A DNA stretch of 64,000 bases from Gemmatimonadota bacterium. GTDB lineage: Bacteria; Gemmatimonadota; Gemmatimonadetes; Longimicrobiales; Gaopeijiaceae. A program made the translations under genes and the position numbers. Below, one piece after another: positions 23,783 through 31,664 of this stretch. A model generated the notes under the pieces. The model was not told the DNA's origin. It did not search any database and saw only the letters and a program-made list of their open reading frames with translations. The DNA is taken from the NCBI GenBank assembly GCA_030428885.1, contig JAUIEJ010000007.1, forward strand, positions 124,001 to 188,000, read 5' to 3'. How positions within the stretch are numbered: the stretch's first letter is position 1; each line of letters opens with the position of its first letter.

Positions 23783-25027
23783 ATGCCACGGCCGGCCCTG
23801 CTGCTCGTCTGCCTCTCCCTCGCGGCCTGTGCCGAACCCGGGCCCGCCCCAGGGCCGGGATCCGCCGCGGCCACACTGGACAACGGCCGCCTCCAGGAAG
23901 CCGTCCGCCTGGGCGGACTCGACGGACCGGTGGAGACGACCTTCGGCAACGTGCAGGCGGTCCGTCCCATCCCCGGCGGCGGCTTCCACATCGTCGACGG
24001 TCAGGTGCCCGTCATCCGCCGCTACTCGGCCGACGGCGCCTACCTGGGCGATCTGGGCCGAGGCGGCGAGGGACCGGGGGAGTACCAGTACATCGTGGGG
24101 CTCGCCACCCTGAACGACGACCGCACCGTGGTCATGGACGGCTCGAACATGCGCGTCACGGTCTACGATGGTGCGGGGGAACTGTCCCACACCTTCCCCC
24201 TCCAGCCCCGGGGGTACGGCTACCAGAACCGGGTCGACCTCGACACCGGCGAGATCTACGGCATGCTCTCGCCACAGGAGGGGTTCGTGGAGGGCTCCAG
24301 CGTCTCGGTAGGGGATTGGGCTCGCATCGGTCTCGACGGCACCGTGGAGCGACTCCGGCCGGTCCCGCCTCAGGACCGCGTCGGTCCGCGCTACGTGCTC
24401 TCCGGCGCCGAGACGTCGTACCCCTTCTTCACCATGACCCACTCGGTCATGGGCGCCGGTGGCGACTACTGGGAGATGCGCAACGACGCCGACTCGATTC
24501 TCCACGTCCACCCCGACGGCACGGAGTCCTGGATTCACCTCGAGGGAGAACGTGTCGAACTCACCCCCGAGGAACTCGAGCAGTGGCAGAACCGGGGCGA
24601 GAACATGTATCGGCAGGTCGCCGACCAGCCTCGTCCGGCGGGCTTCCCGGCCCCCGATCGGTCCGACTACCTGGGCATTCCAGCCGTGAAGCCCTACGTG
24701 CGGAACATGTTCGCCGACTCCGACGGACGGCTCTGGGTGCTGCGCTACACCGAGCCCATCTACATGCCCTACTCCGAGGAGGAGGCCGCCGAGCGCGAGG
24801 CCAACGGATGGGCACCCCACAACTGGCGCGACGAACTGCTTTGGGAGCTGTTCGACACCGACGATCGGTTGATCGGGCGGGTCGTACTCCCACCGAAGTC
24901 GGGGCTCTGGGACGCCATGGCCAACGACCTCTTCGTGGTCTCCCTGGGGGACTACCGGGAAGAGTACGTGAGCCGGTATCGAGTCGATTTCGGCGGGGAC
25001 GGAGCGATCATGGCGTCGGGTTCCTGA
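23783..25027 (+). CDS. Six-bladed beta-propeller lipoprotein
   Basis: 414 residues. ATG 23783 follows GGAGCGACG and begins MPRPALLLVCLSLAAC, a short lipoprotein signal. The propeller signature is GDLGRGGEGPGEYQYIVGLA, with flanking blades GGGFHIVDGQVPVIRRYSAD and DRTVVMDGSNMRVTVYDGAG, and a late blade GRLWVLRYTEPIYMPYSEEE. A family-typical W-rich segment (WGAPHNWRDELLW-like) precedes the C-terminus. It is followed 20 bp later by a small secreted protein gene, repeating the propeller-plus-partner pattern at 4047. The ligand is unknown. Confidence 0.8.
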   Translation: MPRPALLLVCLSLAACAEPGPAPGPGSAAATLDNGRLQEAVRLGGLDGPVETTFGNVQAVRPIPGGGFHIVDGQVPVIRRYSADGAYLGDLGRGGEGPGEYQYIVGLATLNDDRTVVMDGSNMRVTVYDGAGELSHTFPLQPRGYGYQNRVDLDTGEIYGMLSPQEGFVEGSSVSVGDWARIGLDGTVERLRPVPPQDRVGPRYVLSGAETSYPFFTMTHSVMGAGGDYWEMRNDADSILHVHPDGTESWIHLEGERVELTPEELEQWQNRGENMYRQVADQPRPAGFPAPDRSDYLGIPAVKPYVRNMFADSDGRLWVLRYTEPIYMPYSEEEAAEREANGWAPHNWRDELLWELFDTDDRLIGRVVLPPKSGLWDAMANDLFVVSLGDYREEYVSRYRVDFGGDGAIMASGS

Positions 25028-25047
25028 CCTCGTCCCGGAGGACTCCC

Positions 25048-25470
25048 GTGCGCCGACGCCATCCACTGCTGATTTCGTTCGTCGCGGCCCTGTGGCCGGC
25101 GGCCGGGCTGCAGGCTCAGCCGCCCTCCACCGACGAGGTCCCCAACCCCGGCTCCCGCTGCTTCCGCATCGAGGCCAGCTCCGAGGTCGCCGGCCGGGGG
25201 CAGCTGGTGGAGTTCATCCTGTCGCCGGCCGCCGGAGGGCGCGAGGACCTGCAGACGTGGGAACTCCGGGGTCCCATACGAGGAGACCGGGCCGCCCTCT
25301 GGTGGCGCAACGGAGACCGCCTCGCGGCGGTCATGATCGGTGACCGGGGCGAGCTCTGGCGCCTCGACGTCGATCCGGCCGAAGAGGTGATGGTGGGCCG
25401 CATGTGGCGCACGCTTCCGACGCCCGGAGACACCGCCGCATTTCGAGCGGTGCCGGAGGAGTGTGTGTAG
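25048..25470 (+). CDS. Small secreted protein, propeller partner
   Basis: 140 residues from GTG 25048, with CCCGGAGGAC upstream. The signal HPLLISFVAALWPAAGLQAQ is clear. The mature ~110 residues are beta-rich with two Cys (SRCFRIEASSEV; VPEECV at the end) that could form a disulfide tying the termini. There is no recognised domain. It is probably cotranscribed with the propeller 20 bp upstream. No similarity to the Cys/His proteins at 5237 and 22164 was seen. Confidence 0.65.
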   Translation: MRRRHPLLISFVAALWPAAGLQAQPPSTDEVPNPGSRCFRIEASSEVAGRGQLVEFILSPAAGGREDLQTWELRGPIRGDRAALWWRNGDRLAAVMIGDRGELWRLDVDPAEEVMVGRMWRTLPTPGDTAAFRAVPEECV

Positions 25471-25479
25471 ATTCCCGCC

Positions 25480-25710
25480 ATGCGTTCGCGCCCCCTCGAT
25501 ACCGACGTCGCCGTTTGGTCGACCTACCGCGCCATCCTCGACAGCATGGGGGGGCCGGCGCGGCTCGAACGCGCCCTTGAAATGAGCGAGTCCGTCCGGG
25601 AGATCCGCCTCGACGGGATTCTCGCCCGGAATCCCGGATTCACCCGCCGACAGGCGATCCTGCGCGTGATCGAAGAGGACTACGGGGTGGTGCTTCCCGA
25701 GGCGCGGTGA
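25480..25710 (+). CDS. Small protein paired with a nucleotidyltransferase; antitoxin-like
   Basis: 76 residues, helical and charged: a MRSRPLDTDVAVW start, then MSESVREIRLDGILARNPGF, RRQAILRVIEEDYG. The 'SExVRxIxxxGIxxRxPGxxxxxA' pattern is one I associate with genes next to DUF6036-type nucleotidyltransferases. The function is not established. Its stop overlaps the next start (GTGA), indicating coupled translation, as in toxin-antitoxin pairs. Confidence 0.6.
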   Translation: MRSRPLDTDVAVWSTYRAILDSMGGPARLERALEMSESVREIRLDGILARNPGFTRRQAILRVIEEDYGVVLPEAR

Positions 25711-26261
25711 GCCTCGCGGCGCTGCTTCAGCGCGTCGTCGACGTTCTCGCCGACGCCGGCGTCCCGCACATGCTCACGGGGTCGCTGGCCGCCGCCTACT
25801 ATTCGGTTCCTCGCGCCACCCAGGATGTGGACGTCGTGGTCGCTCCCACGGAGGACGGGATCCTCCGGGTCGTGAGGGCCCTCTCGCAAGCCGGATACTA
25901 CGTGGATCGGGCGGCCGCCCTCGAAGCGCTGAAGACGCGGGGTCAGTTCAACGCCATCGACCCCGAAACCGGATGGAAGGTCGACCTCATCATCCGAAAG
26001 GACCGCCCGTTCAGCGAGACCGAGTTCGATCGGCGAGAGCGGGCTTCGGTGTTCGGGATCGAGGTTTCGCTGACGACCCTCGAAGACCTCCTGATCGCGA
26101 AACTCGAATGGGCGAAGCTCGGAGATTCGGCCCTGCAGCGGTCCGACGTCCGACAGCTTCTCGAGAATAGGGGCGATGATATCGACCGGGACTACGTCGA
26201 GACCTGGGTCGAACGCCTCGGGCTGGACGACGAGTGGAGGGCCGCCGGAGGCGGACCCTGA
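25707..26261 (+). CDS. Nucleotidyltransferase (DUF6036/AbiEii-like)
   Basis: 184 residues from GTG 25707. The core motif HMLTGSLAAAYYSVPRATQD-VDVVV has the GS...DxD arrangement of the polymerase-beta-type nucleotidyltransferase fold, with a third acidic position likely in GWKVDLIIRKDRPF. LEDLLIAKLEWAKLGDSALQ follows, as usual in this family. Related enzymes (AbiEii, MenT) act as toxins by adding nucleotides to RNA. Pairing with the small upstream protein by a GTGA overlap supports a toxin-antitoxin role but does not prove it. Confidence 0.75.
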   Translation: MSLAALLQRVVDVLADAGVPHMLTGSLAAAYYSVPRATQDVDVVVAPTEDGILRVVRALSQAGYYVDRAAALEALKTRGQFNAIDPETGWKVDLIIRKDRPFSETEFDRRERASVFGIEVSLTTLEDLLIAKLEWAKLGDSALQRSDVRQLLENRGDDIDRDYVETWVERLGLDDEWRAAGGGP

Positions 26262-26356
26262 CCGACCCCGAAGTCTCGCTCCCTCTCCACGTCGGTTTCG
26301 CGGCCTCGCCAATTGGCTTTATCTTGGTGGCAGATGGCCACAACCCCGGGGGAGCC

Positions 26357-26806
26357 ATGGCGACAGCAGCGAAATCCAAGGCGGCAAAGCAGAGATCCAG
26401 CGAGCGTAGCTCCGCGAAGCCCAAGGGGAGTGCCGATCTGATCCGTCAGCACCGGGCGATCCTGAAGGGAGCCCGGTTCGACGAGATCGAGACACTTCGC
26501 AGGCGCCTCGACCTGTCGACGTCCGATATGGCCGATCTCGTGCTGATTTCGCAGCGCACACTGAGCCGTCGCCGAAAGGAAGGCCGCCTCGAGCCGGACG
26601 AGTCCGATCGTGTTCTCCGGGTCCGTCGCCTCCTGGAGCAGGCAAGCGAACTCTTCGACCGGGACGAGTTGAAAGCGCGCCGGTGGTTCCGTACCGAGTT
26701 CGAGGACCTCGGCGGAGAATCGCCACTCTCCCTCGCGCGCACCGACGCGGGGGCCCGCGAGGTGGAGCGGTTCATCGGCCGTCTCGAGCATGGGGTCTTC
26801 ATGTGA
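26357..26806 (+). CDS. Xre/MbcA/ParS-type antitoxin (DUF2384)
   Basis: 149 residues. ATG 26357 with GGGGGAG upstream; the basic N-terminal tail is Lys/Ala/Ser-rich. The HTH region is FDEIETLRRRLDLSTSDMAD followed by LVLISQRTLSRRRKEGRLEP, and the C-terminal toxin-binding part is ELFDRDELKARRWFRTEFED, LGGESPLSLARTDAGAREVE. This is the usual Xre antitoxin of RES toxins: it represses the operon and blocks the toxin active site. Its stop overlaps the toxin start (ATGTGA). Confidence 0.88.
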   Translation: MATAAKSKAAKQRSSERSSAKPKGSADLIRQHRAILKGARFDEIETLRRRLDLSTSDMADLVLISQRTLSRRRKEGRLEPDESDRVLRVRRLLEQASELFDRDELKARRWFRTEFEDLGGESPLSLARTDAGAREVERFIGRLEHGVFM

Positions 26807-27249
26807 TCTCGGCCTGGCGGGTCGTGAAGTCGAAGTACGCCAGGTCGGCGATGGATGGGGAGGGCGCGCGGCGGTTCCCGGGGCGATGGAACGCCGAGGG
26901 GGTGCCGATGGTGTACCTGGCCGACAGCCTCGCCCTCGCCGCGCTCGAGATCCTGGTCCGCGTCGAGCACGCCGAGTTCATGCCTCGCTTCGTCTCCATC
27001 GAGGTCGAGATCCCGGAGGCGCTCGTCTCCGACGCGGACGCGGGGATCGATGGGATGGATCGGGGGGAGGCTCGCGAGGCGGGCACGAGGTGGCTGGAGG
27101 GGAAAGCGTCCGCGGTACTCCGAGTCCCCAGCGTCGCCATCCCTCGCGCTCACCTCTACCTGGTGAATCCGAGGCACCCGGACGCAGGCAAGCTCAACGT
27201 CGGGAACCCCGAACCCTTCGAGTTCGACCCGCGCCTGCTCCGGAGGTGA
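26803..27249 (+). CDS. RES-domain toxin (NAD+-degrading)
   Basis: 148 residues from GTG 26803. RES motifs are visible: AWRVVKSKYARSAMDGEGAR, RFPGRWNAEGVPMVYLADS, ALAALEILVRVEHAEFM and a final NPEPFEFDPRLLRR. Known RES toxins (MbcT and relatives) consume cytosolic NAD+ by phosphorolysis or hydrolysis. The conserved Arg of RxxGRWN and the Glu of ALEIL are present. With 26357-26806 it forms a Xre-RES module directly after the nucleotidyltransferase pair. Confidence 0.88.
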   Translation: MISAWRVVKSKYARSAMDGEGARRFPGRWNAEGVPMVYLADSLALAALEILVRVEHAEFMPRFVSIEVEIPEALVSDADAGIDGMDRGEAREAGTRWLEGKASAVLRVPSVAIPRAHLYLVNPRHPDAGKLNVGNPEPFEFDPRLLRR

Positions 27250-27277
27250 CACGAGGCCTCTGGGTCGCGGCCCCCCC

Positions 27278-28360
27278 CTACCCCTGCAGCGCCGCGATCT
27301 GCTGATCCGTCATGTCGTTGAGTTCGCGGATCACGCGCACCTTCTCCTGATCGGCGAAGTCGATCATGATGATGTTGGGCATGTGAGTGCGCCGCCGCAT
27401 GCCCATGAGGGCGACGCCGTCGGTGTCGTAGCCCACGAAGCGCTGCTCCACGTGCTCCCGCAGTCCGTTGGCCCACAGCTTCTTCAGGCGGTGCACGTTG
27501 GGGGCGTCCCACATGCGCCCGTTGCGAGCCTGGATGCTCTCGAAGATGCCCGTCGTGGTCCAGTACATCATGGAGATGGTGTCGGCGTGGGTGCCTTTGG
27601 ACCCCTCCAGGATCCTCGTCTGCTTCCTGATGTTCTGCTGGATCTTGCCGAAGGGCTTCTTCACCGACGTGCCGCCCTTCCCGTAATACTGGAGTCCATG
27701 GAACGTCGCGTCGTACGCGCCCCCGGAGTAGAGATTCTTGAAGCCCAGGATCCCGGCACTGCTCCAAGGCTGCCCACCGGGCCGCGGCTGCATGGCCAGT
27801 TCCCGGAGTCCCCCGGCGGAGAACACCACGATCACCCTGCCCTTCAACTGGTCCAGGGTGCGGGTGTTGATGTTGGCGGGTTGGTCGTAGAGGGTGTTGC
27901 CCAGGCGCTGGAGGCAGGCCTCGGCGATGAGTCCCCAGTTCTTGCACTTGTCGAACTTGAGAATCAGGAACTCGTTCTTCCCGAACATGGTGACGAAGTC
28001 CCGAGCATCGTCGAGCATCTGGGCCAGCGACTCGCCGAAGGCCCCGCCCACCACCTTCGACCGGGTCATTTGCTCCTGCCGGCCCACGTCCGTGGCGAAT
28101 CGGCTCTTCGTCTCGTTGCGGGTGATGCTGGAGTGGAAGGCCCGCAGCGTGGCCTGCTTCCCCTGGCCCGGGGGCCCGGCGTGGCTCTGGGCCGCGATGC
28201 GGATGTCGAAGATCCGCACCCCCGCCAACGCCTGCCCGATGATGTCGAGCTTCTGGGTCTGAACGTTCGACGCCCCTTCACGCACCCCGGCGTCGTGGCT
28301 GCCGGCGATGGTGATCTGGTTGAGGCGCTTGTTCCCGCCGAGTTCGTAGTAGGTGATCAT
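27278..28360 (-). CDS. PI-PLC X-domain phosphodiesterase-like protein
   Basis: 360 residues. The N-terminal half matches the PI-PLC X barrel: TIAGSHDAGVREGA (His22, Asp23), VRIFDIRI (Asp52, Arg54) and AFHSSI (His76) in the spacing of the two catalytic histidines and the DxR pair. Later segments FLILKFDKCKN and GRVIVVFSAGG are consistent with barrel strands. Enzymes of this fold cleave phosphoinositide or glycosyl-inositol phosphodiesters. There is no signal peptide or membrane segment, unlike most bacterial PI-PLCs, so the substrate is unclear and could be cytosolic. It is convergent with the RES toxin gene. Confidence 0.75.
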   Translation of the reverse strand: MITYYELGGNKRLNQITIAGSHDAGVREGASNVQTQKLDIIGQALAGVRIFDIRIAAQSHAGPPGQGKQATLRAFHSSITRNETKSRFATDVGRQEQMTRSKVVGGAFGESLAQMLDDARDFVTMFGKNEFLILKFDKCKNWGLIAEACLQRLGNTLYDQPANINTRTLDQLKGRVIVVFSAGGLRELAMQPRPGGQPWSSAGILGFKNLYSGGAYDATFHGLQYYGKGGTSVKKPFGKIQQNIRKQTRILEGSKGTHADTISMMYWTTTGIFESIQARNGRMWDAPNVHRLKKLWANGLREHVEQRFVGYDTDGVALMGMRRRTHMPNIIMIDFADQEKVRVIRELNDMTDQQIAALQG

Positions 28361-28451
28361 GGGGCCAACCTAATGCCCTCGCACCCGCTTCGCCCCGGGA
28401 GGTCGTAGATTGCCCGGTCGCCGTGACTCCGTTCCTCGACGAGGAGGCACC

Positions 28452-29271
28452 ATGGACCGTAGAGACTTCCTGACCGCGACGACGGGGGCCATCGCCGCGC
28501 TTGGCCTCGCCGGCTGCGGCCGCGGATCCGACGAGGAGACCTCGGTGCGATTCGCCGCCGACCCGGCCCCCGACGGCACGCCCCGCATTCTCATCGCGGG
28601 GGGGCGGCTTCCGGACCGCATTCGTCGGATACATGGCCGCCCTCACCGGTAAGGAACGCCCGCGGCTCTGCTACCTGCCCACCGCCGCGGCCGATCGGCC
28701 GAGCTCCATCGAGAACTGGTACACCTACTGCTCGGTGCTCGACGTCGAGGCGTTCCATCAGGAGGTCTTCATCAGCAGCTACCGCATGGAGCAGAGCTGG
28801 GAAGACGTCTTCCTCTCCATGGACGGGATCGTGGTCTCTGGGGGCAACACCCTGAACCAGCAGGCCATCTGGCGGGCGCAGGGCATCGACGAAGTGCTCC
28901 GCGAGGCGTGGAACCGGGGGATCATCCTCGGAGGCGCGAGTGCCGGCTCCCTGTGCTGGTTCGAAGAGGGAACGACGGACTCCCGGCCCCAACGGCTCAG
29001 CAAGGTGGAATGCCTGGGCTTCCTGCCCGGGAGTCACTCCCCCCACTACGACGCGGAAGAAGAACGTCGGCCCACGTATCACCGCCTCATCGGGTCCGGC
29101 GAGCTGAAGCCCGGGTGGGCCTGCGACAACGACGCGGGCATCTACTTCGAGGGCACCGAGCCGGCGCGCTTCGTGTCGACCCGGGACGGAGCCGGCGTCT
29201 ACTAGGTCGACCGGGTGGACGGCCAGGTCGTGGAGACGGCCTACCCCACGGAGGCCATCGAGCGGGCGTGA
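28452..29271 (+). pseudogene. Peptidase E-like (S51) gene broken by frameshift and nonsense codon
   Basis: Begins MDRRDFLTATTGAIAALGLA, a Tat-type signal with a lipobox Cys, with GAGGAGG upstream. The frame breaks in a run of seven G at about 28598-28604: six G would give ILIAGGGFRTAFVGYMAA continuously. The second frame carries S51 hallmarks: GIVVSGGNTLNQQ, GGASAGSLCWFEEG (nucleophile Ser) and GSHSPHYD. A TAG at 29203-29205 then interrupts DGAGVY-VDRVDGQVVETA; the frame would otherwise end at 29271. Two independent lesions argue for true loss, although the G-run change alone could be a sequencing error or slippage site. Intact S51 enzymes cleave Asp-X dipeptides or cyanophycin. Confidence 0.8.
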
Positions 29272-29444
29272 TTCTCGGCCGAGCGCGTGTGTCCCTCTTC
29301 GGGGGTCGTCGGCGTCCTTCGAGGGGGACGGCGAGACAGCCCACGGCCTCGTGAATCCACATGTCGCGAGGCGCTTCGCTCGGCACGGTTCTTGTGATCG
29401 AGGGTGCGAGAAGAAGGCCACGCCGAGATCGAGAGGAGGTCGCT

Positions 29445-29876
29445 GTGAGGACGTTCGCGGTTGGAATCGCGCTGGGGATGGCGTTCGTGTCGAGCACCCC
29501 CGTCCGGGCCCAATCGGGTGTCGCTCAACCGCCGGTGACGCTGGCCGAACTCCGAGCGGCGGACGCGTTGGCCGACCATCTGGACCGTGAGGCCGCACGG
29601 GCCCGTCGCGATGCCGGCAGGGCGTCCCGAGCCGCTCGCCTCGCACGCTCACGCGCCCGTCGCACGAACGCCCATTGGACCGATGGCACCCGGGCTCGAC
29701 GCCTCGAGCAGCGAGCCCACTCCGAGCACGGGGCCGCTCTGCGGCTCCGGGGGCGCGCTCGGCGGGCTCGCCTGGAGGCCGAGCGCCTCGAGGCGGCCTA
29801 CCGCCCGTTGCCGAGGCTCAGGATTCCGCTGCCGAGCCTGCTGATCCCTCGGGTTCCGACGAGCCTGGACCCGTAG
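29445..29876 (+). CDS. Secreted Arg/Ala-rich helical protein
   Basis: 143 residues from GTG 29445, preceded by GAGGAGG. The signal VRTFAVGIALGMAFVSSTPVRAQ is followed by a long Ala/Arg/Glu helical stretch (ADALADHLDREAARARRDAG and so on, with very few hydrophobics), then a Pro/Leu tail RLRIPLPSLLIPRVPTSLDP. It is probably a short coiled coil in the periplasm, strongly basic and possibly binding nucleic acid or cell-wall polymer. The family is unknown. The last 59 bp overlap the convergent sigma factor gene. Confidence 0.5.
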   Translation: MRTFAVGIALGMAFVSSTPVRAQSGVAQPPVTLAELRAADALADHLDREAARARRDAGRASRAARLARSRARRTNAHWTDGTRARRLEQRAHSEHGAALRLRGRARRARLEAERLEAAYRPLPRLRIPLPSLLIPRVPTSLDP

Positions 29877-31161
29877 TGTCGTTCGGGCCCAACCGCCGCT
29901 CCAGGAAGCGCCGTTCGAGGGGATGCGAGCAGACGGCAAGCGCCCGTTCGTACGCGGTACGCGAGGCCTCGGCCCGACCCAGTCGCCGAAGCAGATCGGC
30001 CCGGGCCGAGTGGAAGAGGTGGTAGCGGTCCAGGGCGCCGTCTTCCCCCAGGGCATCCATCATCGCCAATCCCCCGGCGACGTTGCCGGCCATGGCAATG
30101 GCCACCGCCAGGTTGAGCCGCACCACGGGCGTCGGGTGGATGCGCTCCAGCACCGTGTAGAGCGCGACGATCTGGGGCCAGTCGGTGGCCTGGGGGGTGG
30201 GGGCCTGCGCGTGGAGGGCGGCGATGGCCGCCTGAATCTGATAGGGACCGACTCGACCCTCGCGGAGCGCGTCCTCCACCAATGCCGCGCCCTCGTCGAC
30301 GGCCACCCGATCCCACCGGGCCCGGTCCTGGTCCTCCAGGAGCACCACCTCGCCGTCGGCCACCCTCGTGTCGCGCCGCGCGTGGTGCAGCAGCATGAGG
30401 GCCAGGAGCCCGCGGGCCTCGGGCTCCCGGGGCATCAGCTCCACCACGAGGCGGGCCAGGCGGACGGCTTCGTCGCAGAGCTCCCGGCGCACCAGTTCCT
30501 CGGACTCCGTGGCGGCGTACCCTTCGTTGAAGACGAGGTAGAGCACCGAGAGGACCGCACTCAGCCGCGGCTCGAGGGCCGGTCCCACGGGCACGCGGAA
30601 AGGGATCCCGGCGTCGCGGATCTTGGCCTTCGCCCGCACCAGTCGCTGACCCATGGTGGTGTCGGCGATGAGGAAGGCCCGGGCGATCTCACGCGTCGAG
30701 AGCCCCCCCACGACCCGAAGCGTGAGGGCGACCTGCGCCTCCAGGGAGAGCGCCGGGTGGCAGCAGGTGAACAGCAGGCGCAACCGGTCGTCGTGGGGCC
30801 CGTCCTCCCCCGGCAGGACGACGGGGTTTGCCTCGATCTCGGCCTCTTCCAGCCGCCGGAGCACCGCCGCCTTCTCCCGGAAGCGCTCGGCGCGGCGCAC
30901 CAGGTCGATGGCCCGGCGCCGCGCCGACGTGGCCACCCACCCCGCCGGGTTGGGCGGCACGCCGTCTTCCGGCCACCGCTCCAGCGCCTTCGAGAAGGCG
31001 TCCTGCACCACGTCTTCGGCGAGGGAGAAGTCGCCGCAGAGCCGGATGAGGCCGGCGACGATGGTCGCCCGCTCCTCCCGATACACACGCTCCACCACCC
31101 GGGCGGGCACCGACGTCGGTCCCACGGCGTCGGGCCGGCTCTGCGACGCTTCCTCCCGCAC
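29818..31161 (-). CDS. ECF sigma factor with large C-terminal domain (ECF42-type)
   Basis: 447 residues. Sigma region 2 is VVERVYREERATIVAGLIRL, FSLAEDVVQDAFSKALERWP, PAGWVATSARRRAIDLVRR. Region 4 is LTLRVVGGLSTREIARAFLI with TTMGQRLVRAKAKI. The remaining ~250 residues are the helical, TPR-like extension (DUF6596) typical of this ECF group: YLVFNEGYAATES, LMLLHHARRDTRV, AIAALHAQAPTPQATDWPQI, LERIHPTPVVRLNLAVA. These factors lack a membrane anti-sigma and are encoded with DGPF-motif YCII-like proteins, exactly as here (4 bp downstream of one). The extension probably senses the signal or controls activity. Target promoters are unknown. Confidence 0.92.
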   Translation of the reverse strand: MREEASQSRPDAVGPTSVPARVVERVYREERATIVAGLIRLCGDFSLAEDVVQDAFSKALERWPEDGVPPNPAGWVATSARRRAIDLVRRAERFREKAAVLRRLEEAEIEANPVVLPGEDGPHDDRLRLLFTCCHPALSLEAQVALTLRVVGGLSTREIARAFLIADTTMGQRLVRAKAKIRDAGIPFRVPVGPALEPRLSAVLSVLYLVFNEGYAATESEELVRRELCDEAVRLARLVVELMPREPEARGLLALMLLHHARRDTRVADGEVVLLEDQDRARWDRVAVDEGAALVEDALREGRVGPYQIQAAIAALHAQAPTPQATDWPQIVALYTVLERIHPTPVVRLNLAVAIAMAGNVAGGLAMMDALGEDGALDRYHLFHSARADLLRRLGRAEASRTAYERALAVCSHPLERRFLERRLGPNDTTGPGSSEPEGSAGSAAES

Positions 31162-31165
31162 CGGC

Positions 31166-31510
31166 TCAGCCCTGGTCGAAGACCATGACGGGCCGCACCT
31201 CCACCGGGCCCCGGCCGGCGCTGGGCAGACGGGCCGCCCAGTCGATGGCCTGGTCGAGGTCGGGCACGTCGACGATGTAGTAGCCGCCCAGCTGCTCCCG
31301 GGTCTCGGCGAAGGGCCCGTCGGTGGTTAGGGTCTCACCGTTCTGCACCCGGACCGTGGTGGCCGTCGTCGTCGGATGCAGCGCCTCGCCACCCCGGAGC
31401 ACTCCCGCCTCCTGCATGGCCTGGGTGACCTCGAACCACTTCGCCATCTCGGCGTCGCTCGTCTCACCCGCCGCGGCCTCGTTGTCGTAGATCAGAAGCA
31501 TGTACTGCAT
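31166..31510 (-). CDS. YCII-related DGPF-domain protein
   Basis: 114 residues from ATG 31510. It starts MQYMLLIYDNEAAAGETSDA, contains the diagnostic TTDGPFAETREQLGGYYIVD and LDQAIDWAARLPSA, and ends EVRPVMVFDQG. YCII folds are small alpha/beta barrels; the DGPF type is consistently next to ECF42 sigma factors. Its biochemical role is unknown. Transcription probably starts upstream of it and includes the sigma gene 4 bp later. It diverges from ettA. Confidence 0.92.
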   Translation of the reverse strand: MQYMLLIYDNEAAAGETSDAEMAKWFEVTQAMQEAGVLRGGEALHPTTTATTVRVQNGETLTTDGPFAETREQLGGYYIVDVPDLDQAIDWAARLPSAGRGPVEVRPVMVFDQG

Positions 31511-31664
31511 GGTCCCTCCCGGTGGTCGTGGGAGAGGCCGAGCGCCTCTCCTCCACCCCACCTACGAGCGGAGGGTGGAGATTTCGACACACACCCCCGC
31601 TCCGCCCCGCAAATCGATAGATTGGTCGGTTCCGTCCTCACCCCCCGCACACCCCGCCCGCGCC

